DNA of 9,217 nt, taken from DATGEP01 sp035310125 (GTDB lineage: Bacteria; Chloroflexota; Ktedonobacteria; Ktedonobacterales; JADMIN01). Each line of letters begins with the position of its first letter. The first letter of the stretch is position 1. Where the stretch lies: positions 1 to 9,217 of the forward strand of contig DATGEP010000289.1 of NCBI GenBank assembly GCA_035310125.1, in the 5' to 3' direction. The position numbers and the translations under genes were made by a program. Positions 1 through 4,180 of the stretch are shown here, piece after piece. The notes beneath the pieces were generated by a model. That model was given only the letters and a program-made list of their open reading frames with translations, was not told where the DNA came from and did no database searches.

Positions 1-13
1 GCTTCGTGGCAAG

Positions 14-784
14 CTAGCTCAGACCGGCGTCGCGCACCATCGCCCCAACACGCGCCGCGCACTCGTCCAGATACGCCTGCCTATCCGCCGCGATGATGCT
101 CTCCGCCCGCTCGATCAGCCGCGCGATAGCGGCCACGTCGGGCTGGGAGCCGGGGTGTTTCAGCCGCACCTGGAGCGCGTACATCTCTGCCCACGCGCCC
201 GCCGACCTCGGCTGGAACAGCACCACCTCGCGGAAGCGCCGCATCGGCGCCGCCAGCGCCTCCGCTGGATGGCTGAAAAAGCCCGCGAGCCGCCCGGCAA
301 TCTCTGCGATCAACCGCTCATCCATGCAGGCGGCGGTCAAGCAGTCACCAAGCTCGGAGTGCGCGGCATAGAGGGGTCGCTCAAAGCCGATCTCGATCAG
401 GTTGTGCGCCTTCCACCACCCCTGGCCTTCCGGCACGTCGCAGGCCGCTGCCGCGGCCCGGGTAAGACACTTGCCGCGCTGGAAAGCGTAGCCGCGCTCC
501 TCCGCCGGTCGCCCCCCATATTCCTCGTCGCTGTACCAGTCAAAGCCGTGCGGCTCCGTCCCGTGCGTCAGCACCCCCGCGACGAACGCACGCACCGTTG
601 TGGCGTCGTCATCCTGCCCTGACGCTTTCGCAAAGGCCGTCAGGGCAGCGCCGCTCCGGTGCGACTGCGCATGACCAAGGGGGCTGGCGAAGAGCATATC
701 GGGCCAGACGCAGCCAAGATAGTGCGCCGCGGTTGGATTGGGTATGACATGGGAGAGGAGCCAGGCATGCGCGAGAGGAAACAC
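14..784 (-). CDS. Hypothetical protein, probable metal-dependent hydrolase (zinc-dependent phospholipase C-like)
   Basis: 256 aa, mostly alpha-helical in character, with no signal peptide or membrane segment. The start is GTG at 784; an upstream AAAGG-type ribosome site at good spacing supports it, and the next in-frame Met is residue 30, past conserved-looking sequence. Possible metal ligands are spread in the manner of the zinc-dependent phospholipase C/S1-P1 nuclease fold: H6, H12 and H21 near the N-terminus, D29 in a WPD motif, H38 and H42, H74 in THG, H79, D82 and D86, then H127 and E131 in a helix (AHNLIEIGFE). A small set of His/Asp/Glu in helices is what such enzymes use to bind zinc, but I assign the family by eye only and cannot name a substrate. 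The gene starts 21 nt after the stop of the D-Ala-D-Ala carboxypeptidase gene, so the two are probably co-transcribed. That hints at, but does not prove, an envelope-related role. It could also be an uncharacterised conserved family. Confidence 0.6.
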   Translation of the reverse strand: MFPLAHAWLLSHVIPNPTAAHYLGCVWPDMLFASPLGHAQSHRSGAALTAFAKASGQDDDATTVRAFVAGVLTHGTEPHGFDWYSDEEYGGRPAEERGYAFQRGKCLTRAAAAACDVPEGQGWWKAHNLIEIGFERPLYAAHSELGDCLTAACMDERLIAEIAGRLAGFFSHPAEALAAPMRRFREVVLFQPRSAGAWAEMYALQVRLKHPGSQPDVAAIARLIERAESIIAADRQAYLDECAARVGAMVRDAGLS

Positions 785-805
785 GCGAGCCGCCTTTCTA
801 CCCTG

Positions 806-1807
806 CTAAACATTCGGCGGCATGGACCAGGAAACCGGCGGCGGCGCGGGCGAGACGCCCTCCTGCGCGAAGCCCCAATCCAGCAGCGCCCGCATATCCA
901 CAATGCGCACCTGCCATGATGGCTCGTCCAGCACGACACCGACAATCATGTGGCCATGACGGATGGCAGCGAATGCCTGGCAGTAGCCGGCGTCGCCGGT
1001 AAATCCCGGCTTGACGCCAATCGCACCAGGATACGGCGACCGCGCGTAGGCGAGCAAGTCATTGCCAGTTTCCAGGCTATACCCCTTATGTGTCGCGGTC
1101 TTGGGAATGCTGTAGTGCGCTGTCGAGGTGACCTGCGCGATGGTCGGATTATGCATCGCGACGCCGGAGAGGATGGCGAGATCACGCGCCGTGGTATAGT
1201 GGTTCGGCTCGCCCAGGCCATGCGGATTCATATAGTGCGTGTGCGTCATGCCAAGCTGCTGCGCCCGCTCATTCATCATCTGTACGAAGTTGGGCACGTT
1301 GCCGCCGATGGCATCCGCAATCGCGACCGCCGCGTCGTTGCCAGAGGGCAGCACCAACCCATAGAGCAGATCGTTCAGCGTCAGTTTCTCACCAGCGCTC
1401 AGCCCCATATAGCTGCTATCGGACCGCACCAGAGCGACAGCGTCTCGTCCGATGGTCACTACCTGCGTGAGCGAGCCATTTTCGACAGCCAGCAGCAGCG
1501 TCATGACTTTCGTGCAGCTTGCCATGGGCAGCTCTTCGTCGGCGCCTTTGGCGTAGAACGTCCAGCCGAGATCGGCATCAAAGACGTAAGCAGTGCGTGC
1601 GGTAACATACGGCGGTTGGCTGTTTGTAATGCCCACCCCGCTACCGAATGCTTGCGTTGTGAACTGGCGCGAGATGCCGCCAGGGCCAGCCTCCGCCATG
1701 TGCGACAGGCTGCCAATCATGAAGCTCAGCGAGACACCGAGAAATACCACCCACGACACCGTATGTGTGAGCAGCCGGCGCATCTGACGTGGGCTCCGCC
1801 TTCTCAT
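806..1807 (-). CDS. D-alanyl-D-alanine carboxypeptidase (peptidase S11, DacA/PBP5-like)
   Basis: 333 aa penicillin-binding serine peptidase that removes the terminal D-Ala from peptidoglycan stem peptides outside the membrane. Residues 1-10 are basic, about 14-33 are hydrophobic, and AEA ending at 40 could be a signal peptidase site, so the protein is exported or membrane-anchored. The active-site motifs are in order and at usual distances: SxxK as S97-C-T-K100, SGN at 155-157, and the third motif as K266-P-G268 where KTG is usual. Neighbouring segments (PSGNDAAVAIAD, GFTGDAGYC) are typical of S11. The protein is essentially one catalytic domain: it ends about 65 residues after the third motif in a Pro-rich tail and lacks the C-terminal beta domain and amphipathic anchor of E. 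coli PBP5. The ATG at 1807 follows GGAGG and AGGAG stretches, and a promoter lies about 60 nt upstream. The family call is secure; which dac paralogue it is cannot be told. Confidence 0.93.
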   Translation of the reverse strand: MRRRSPRQMRRLLTHTVSWVVFLGVSLSFMIGSLSHMAEAGPGGISRQFTTQAFGSGVGITNSQPPYVTARTAYVFDADLGWTFYAKGADEELPMASCTKVMTLLLAVENGSLTQVVTIGRDAVALVRSDSSYMGLSAGEKLTLNDLLYGLVLPSGNDAAVAIADAIGGNVPNFVQMMNERAQQLGMTHTHYMNPHGLGEPNHYTTARDLAILSGVAMHNPTIAQVTSTAHYSIPKTATHKGYSLETGNDLLAYARSPYPGAIGVKPGFTGDAGYCQAFAAIRHGHMIVGVVLDEPSWQVRIVDMRALLDWGFAQEGVSPAPPPVSWSMPPNV

Positions 1808-1872
1808 CCGCTCCTGCTCCTCCCTGCGCCAAACCGATGTAGCGAGCGCCCCGACCGCGCGCCGCGCACCTC

Positions 1873-1902
1873 AGTCTAGTGGTGCTGGTATGTCGCCGTC
1901 AA
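1873..1902 (-). promoter_or_regulatory. Sigma70-type promoter for the D-Ala-D-Ala carboxypeptidase gene
   Basis: Read on the minus strand, TTGACG (1902-1897, 5 of 6 to consensus) is separated by 18 nt from TAGACT (1878-1873, 4 of 6, keeping the key T-A...T positions). Transcription would begin near 1866, leaving about a 58-nt leader before the ATG at 1807. The -10 box contains the TAG stop codon of the interrupted zinc-ribbon gene, so the promoter sits in the tail of that gene. It was found by eye and not tested. Confidence 0.5.
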
Positions 1903-2112
1903 ATACGTCACCAGAGGGTCCCAGATGCGATAGGACGCAAACAGCTCGATGAGGAGGGTGCGAATCGAGCGGGTGACGTTGGTGGCATTCCACTTCTTAC
2001 GGGCGTCGCGCATACACAGCAAGCATTACTGGCGGTAGCCGTCCCTAATAGACCTGTCCCTGGCACATTCCGTGAGAGGCCCCTCAAGGTCGCATTTGGA
2101 GCATGCCCTCAT
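1876..2112 (-). pseudogene. Small zinc-ribbon protein gene interrupted by an in-frame TAA
   Basis: Read on the minus strand from ATG 2112 to TAG 1876, one frame of 79 codons is open except for TAA at codon 29 (2028-2026). Codons 4-7 read CSKC and codons 30-33 read CLLC, giving the four cysteines of a zinc ribbon. Between them is a stretch (EGPLTECARDRSIRDGYRQ) of the type seen in small phage or HNH-associated ribbons, where CxxCg..KpL..F.kd....DG....CkxC is the usual pattern. After the second pair comes a basic run (R35, R38-K-K-W41), then a helix-like C-terminal part. GAGGG lies five to six nt before the ATG, so this was a real translation start. One base change from a sense codon such as TCA or AAA would create the TAA. 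I infer an inactivated gene; a sequencing error, or two short peptides with restart at ATG codon 34, are alternatives. No function can be assigned beyond nucleic-acid or metal binding. It accounts for most of the stretch 1808-2196. Confidence 0.55.
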
Positions 2113-2186
2113 ATGTCCCTCGCGCAGCAAGGATGATCTTCGCCGGAAGGCCAATCGGAGATGACTACATTTCCACGTTCGATGGC

Positions 2187-2194
2187 AAAAAAAA
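2187..2194 (-). terminator. T8 tract directly after tRNA-Phe, possible terminator
   Basis: On the minus strand eight consecutive T follow the tRNA's discriminator base and two C residues. The final CCA is not fully encoded (ACC then T). The strong tRNA fold followed by a U-tract could end transcription, although no separate hairpin is present, so some read-through to the downstream zinc-ribbon gene is possible. Confidence 0.35.
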
Positions 2195-2196
2195 GG

Positions 2197-2269
2197 TGCC
2201 AAGGGGCGGAATCGAACCGCCGACACCAGCTTTTTCAGAGCTGTGCTCTACCGACTGAGCTACCTTGGC
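2197..2269 (-). tRNA. tRNA-Phe (anticodon GAA)
   Basis: 73 nt on the minus strand fold as a complete cloverleaf. The acceptor stem is GCCAAGG with CCTTGGC. The D stem is GCTC/GAGC, with AGTCGGTA as its loop. The anticodon stem is CAGCT/AGCTG with loop CTGAAAA, giving anticodon GAA. The T stem is GGCGG/CCGCC with loop TTCGATT. The discriminator base is A, as usual for tRNA-Phe. The encoded 3' end reads ACC followed by a T-tract, so the terminal A of CCA must be added by nucleotidyltransferase. All stems pair perfectly, so the gene appears functional. It has its own promoter and a hairpin leader. tRNA genes are common integration sites, but no integrase or duplicated tRNA end is visible here. 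Confidence 0.97.
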
Positions 2270-2271
2270 GT

Positions 2272-2292
2272 ACGCCAGTACTGGACTGGCGT
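2272..2292 (-). repeat. Inverted repeat forming a hairpin in the tRNA-Phe 5' leader
   Basis: ACGCCAGT (2272-2279) and ACTGGCGT (2285-2292) are perfect 8-bp inverted arms around a 5-nt spacer. The spacer also repeats ACTGG from the right arm. The hairpin ends two nt before the first base of the mature tRNA, and its outer end coincides with the predicted transcription start near 2291. Essentially the whole pre-tRNA leader would therefore be this stem-loop. No T-tract follows it, so it is not a terminator for the tRNA. Confidence 0.6.
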
Positions 2293-2297
2293 GAAGA

Positions 2298-2327
2298 AGT
2301 GTATCATCCTCTGGCCGCACGTGTCAA
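2298..2327 (-). promoter_or_regulatory. Sigma70-type promoter of tRNA-Phe
   Basis: On the minus strand a perfect -35 TTGACA (2327-2322) lies 18 nt before TACACT (2303-2298, 4 of 6, with the conserved T-A and final T). Transcription is expected to start near 2291, about 22 nt before the mature tRNA. This is the strongest -35 match in the window, as expected for a stable-RNA gene. Confidence 0.65.
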
Positions 2328-2603
2328 CGCACTGAAGGCAACGGTTCCAGCACAAACGAGTGTGAGGAAAAGCGACGAGGCCGCTCCGGCGGTAACGTCT
2401 TCACACGAGCGCAACCGGATGGGCTTGGCTGCGGCGTCGCGGAACGATGATCGAAGATCTCGCCCCGCCGTCCCGCCGTCCCGTTTCTGATGGAGCTAAC
2501 CTTCATGCATATGACTACAATATTTTCCATTAGCGCCTCCGATACTTTGAGGTATCATTCTGATGCGCCCCGGTATGTACCGCCCTCACTGGAGACATCC
2601 ACG
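2328..2603. other. Intergenic region between the divergent tRNA-Phe and SGNH lipoprotein genes
   Basis: No credible gene is visible. It holds a long-range inverted repeat, GTGTGAGGA (2360-2368) with TCTTCACAC (2398-2406, one G-T pair), enclosing GC-rich sequence. A tandem repeat of CCCGCCGT twice plus CCCG lies at 2464-2483. An AT-rich patch (about 2505-2560) contains two promoter-like -10 boxes, TACAAT (2516-2521) and TATCAT (2553-2558). The reading frame of the lipoprotein gene stays open back to ATG 2490, but that extension has no signal-like content. Confidence 0.5.
2541..2558 (+). promoter_or_regulatory. Possible promoter/operator of the SGNH lipoprotein gene
   Basis: TATCAT (2553-2558) is 5 of 6 to the -10 consensus and lies 45 nt before the chosen ATG. 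It overlaps an inverted repeat GATAC-N6-GTATC (2541-2556) that could bind a regulator. The corresponding -35 position (TTAGCG, 17 nt upstream) is poor, so the assignment is weak. Confidence 0.25.
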
Positions 2604-3392
2604 ATGCAGCGACAACATCGCCTTCCATATCCGCAAATACCTCCTTCCCGGCTCATGGCTGCCGTCGCTTCCCTGCTCCTCGCGCTCGCGCTCACCCTTG
2701 CCGCCTGTGCATCTGCGGCAACCGCCGGCACCGTCCATCATGCCGCACCCACCGCGACCGTCCACCCACCCGTCGTCTACGTCGCCATCGGCGCGTCGGA
2801 TGCCGTCGGCGTCGGCGCCGGCGATCCCAACACCCAGGGCTACGTGCCCGTTCTCATCTCTCGCCTGCCACACTATTCGCGGGCGCTCAATCTCGGCATC
2901 AGCGGGTATACCCTCCACGAGGCGCTCCTGAACGAGCTTCCCCAGGCGCTCGCCGATCATCCCACCCTCATCACCGTCTGGCTCGTCGGCAACGACTTCA
3001 AGGGCTGCGTGCCGCTTCGACAATACGCCGCCGACCTGGATAACCTCCTCGGCCAGCTTCAGACCCGCACCACCGCGCGCGTCTTTGTCGCCAACGCGCC
3101 AGACTTCAGCCAGCTTCCCGCCTTCCAGCAGGGCGCACAGGGCGCCGGCCCCTGTATCGAGGGCGAATCCCCTGCCGCCATTCGCGCCCTCACACAGCAG
3201 TGGAACGCCGTCATCAACCCGCTCGTCACCAAACATGGCGCGGTCCTGGTGGATCTCTTCAACTCCAATCTCGCCGCGCATCCTGATTTCGTTTCCGGCG
3301 ATGGCTTCCACCCCTCCAGCGCGGGCTATCTGGCGCTCGCTAACCTCTTCTGGGCGCAGATCACCACCCACGGCGGCGTTCCCGCCACTTGA
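2604..3392 (+). CDS. SGNH/GDSL-family hydrolase, predicted lipoprotein
   Basis: 262 aa from ATG 2604, chosen because GGAG lies 9 nt upstream and the signal sequence begins soon after; the frame stays open to ATG 2490. Residues about 18-34 are hydrophobic and end in a lipobox L32-A-A-C35, so the mature protein should carry lipid on C35 and sit on the outer face of the membrane. A short Ala/Thr/Pro-rich linker follows. The four SGNH blocks are present: nucleophile in GASD (S65), Gly in NLGISG (G98), GND (N130), and D233-G-F-H236 as the D-x-x-H charge relay. The family hydrolyses ester bonds in lipids, sugars or thioesters; the substrate cannot be inferred. C134 and C184 could form a disulphide. 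The stop codon overlaps sequence resembling an insertion-sequence end, so the natural C-terminus may be altered, though all catalytic blocks are intact. It is a single gene, not obviously linked to its neighbours. Confidence 0.88.
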   Translation: MQRQHRLPYPQIPPSRLMAAVASLLLALALTLAACASAATAGTVHHAAPTATVHPPVVYVAIGASDAVGVGAGDPNTQGYVPVLISRLPHYSRALNLGISGYTLHEALLNELPQALADHPTLITVWLVGNDFKGCVPLRQYAADLDNLLGQLQTRTTARVFVANAPDFSQLPAFQQGAQGAGPCIEGESPAAIRALTQQWNAVINPLVTKHGAVLVDLFNSNLAAHPDFVSGDGFHPSSAGYLALANLFWAQITTHGGVPAT

Positions 3393-3408
3393 CATACTCC
3401 CCCGCCTC
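3388..3408. mobile_element. Possible remnant of an IS200/IS605-type end
   Basis: From 3388 the sequence runs CTTGACATACTCCCCCGCCT. This resembles the right-end sequence I recall for IS200/IS605-family elements, in which GACATACTCCCC is followed by a GC-rich hairpin. Here the matching G-rich arm is missing and no transposase gene is present, so at most a decayed end is left. The match is from memory and may be chance. Confidence 0.25.
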
Positions 3409-3460
3409 CAATGCGCCGCTTGCGAGATGCTGCCGGTCACGGCGATAGCGAGGCTGCTAT

Positions 3461-3490
3461 TTGTGCCGGAGCGTTCTCCTGTGCTACATT
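3461..3490 (+). promoter_or_regulatory. Candidate extended -10 promoter of the molybdenum hydroxylase operon
   Basis: TACATT (3485-3490, 4 of 6) is preceded by TG at 3482-3483, an extended -10 arrangement. TTGTGC (3461-3466, 3 of 6) lies 18 nt upstream. Transcription would start near 3497, about 45 nt before the first gene. Directly upstream, ATAGC (3445-3449) and GCTAT (3456-3460) form an inverted repeat that could be an operator. Confidence 0.35.
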
Positions 3491-3540
3491 CAGTTGTCGC
3501 CAGCGTACGATATCGCGCGACACCCCAGAAAGGACCTTCT

Positions 3541-4044
3541 ATGTCAGAGCAGACTCCAGATGGGACGCTCAGCGCTCCACAGCGGGCGCGCATTCGCCTC
3601 ACCGTCAACGGCGCCGCGCACGACCTCGATGTCGAGCCGCGTCGCACGCTCCTGGATGCGCTCCGCGAAGATCTGCATCTCACCGGCGCCAAGCCGGGCT
3701 GCAACATGGGAAGCTGCGGCGCCTGTACCGTCATCGTGGACGGAGAGGCCATCTACAGTTGTCTTACCCTCGCCGTCGAGTGCCAGCATCGCTCCATCAC
3801 CACTATTGAAGGGCTGGCTTCCGGCGGCGCGCTCGACCCAGTGCAAAACGCATTCGTCCAGTACGACGCCCTCCAGTGCGGCTTCTGCACGCCCGGCCAG
3901 ATCCTCGCGCTCAAAGCCCTGCTCGACCGCAACCCACACCCCAGCGATGACGAGATCGAGCGCGGCATGTCTGGCAACCTCTGTCGCTGCGGCGCCTACG
4001 TCAAGATCCGCGAAGCCGCGCGCGCCCTCGCCCGCACTCCGTAG
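3541..4044 (+). CDS. Molybdenum hydroxylase small subunit, 2x[2Fe-2S] (CoxS/PaoA/XdhC-type)
   Basis: 167 aa, the usual length for the iron-sulphur subunit of xanthine dehydrogenase/aldehyde oxidoreductase/CO dehydrogenase family enzymes. It carries electrons from the Mo site to FAD. The N-terminal ferredoxin-like domain binds one [2Fe-2S] cluster through C54, C59, C62 (CNMGSCGAC) and C74. The C-terminal helical domain binds the second through C113, C116 (CGFC), C148 and C150 (CRC). All eight ligands are present. ATG 3541 has AAGGA about eight nt upstream, and the protein begins with a short polar leader. There is no twin-arginine signal, unlike periplasmic PaoA of E. coli, so the complex should be cytosolic. 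It is the first gene of the S-L-M operon, with 136 nt to the large subunit. An upstream in-frame extension reading back to 3085 overlaps the lipoprotein gene and is not used. Confidence 0.95.
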   Translation: MSEQTPDGTLSAPQRARIRLTVNGAAHDLDVEPRRTLLDALREDLHLTGAKPGCNMGSCGACTVIVDGEAIYSCLTLAVECQHRSITTIEGLASGGALDPVQNAFVQYDALQCGFCTPGQILALKALLDRNPHPSDDEIERGMSGNLCRCGAYVKIREAARALARTP

Positions 4045-4065
4045 CGTCGTCCCACGTGGGTTTGA

Positions 4066-4110
4066 CGGTGGCGCGGGCCTTCTTACCCGCGAGCCGGCAA
4101 GAAAGTCGGC
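4066..4110 (+). repeat. GC-rich intergenic hairpin element, copy 1
   Basis: In the gap between the small and large subunit genes. CGGTGGCGCGG (4066-4076) starts the element. CGCGGG (4072-4077) pairs with CCCGCG (4086-4091) around an 8-nt loop. A second weak hairpin (GCCG...CGGC) ends near 4110. The same 11-mer and a similar hairpin recur at 6520-6554, which suggests a dispersed repeat. Confidence 0.5.
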
Positions 4111-4180
4111 CCCTCCTCCAAACCTGACTGGACATCCTGCGCAACGTGAACGCATGTCATACACGATGAGGATACATCCC

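Noticed and set aside
950..1879. Plus-strand open frame of 309 codons opposite the carboxypeptidase gene
   Set aside because: It is antisense to a gene with SxxK, SGN and a signal peptide; its product is Arg/His-rich without any recognisable domain.
2464..2483. Short tandem CCCGCCGT repeats as a possible CRISPR or satellite
   Set aside because: Only two and a half 8-nt units without spacers; most likely chance in GC-rich DNA or slippage.
2490..2603. N-terminal extension of the SGNH lipoprotein to ATG 2490
   Set aside because: It would bury the signal peptide behind about 38 polar residues and overlaps the AT-rich promoter-like patch; ATG 2604 has a ribosome site and a normal lipoprotein signal.
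3389..3394. Perfect TTGACA as a -35 box for the Mo-hydroxylase operon
   Set aside because: No -10-like sequence lies 16-18 nt downstream (TGCGCC at the expected place), and the hexamer belongs to the IS-end-like stretch.
2586..3752. Minus-strand open frame of 388 codons opposite the SGNH and small-subunit genes
   Set aside because: It spans two convincing plus-strand genes and the gap between them, is low-complexity Gly/Arg-rich, and shows no domain.
3461..4180. N-terminal extension of the Mo large subunit by up to 240 codons
   Set aside because: The extension is the small-subunit gene read in another frame. The ribosome site and family start support ATG 4181.
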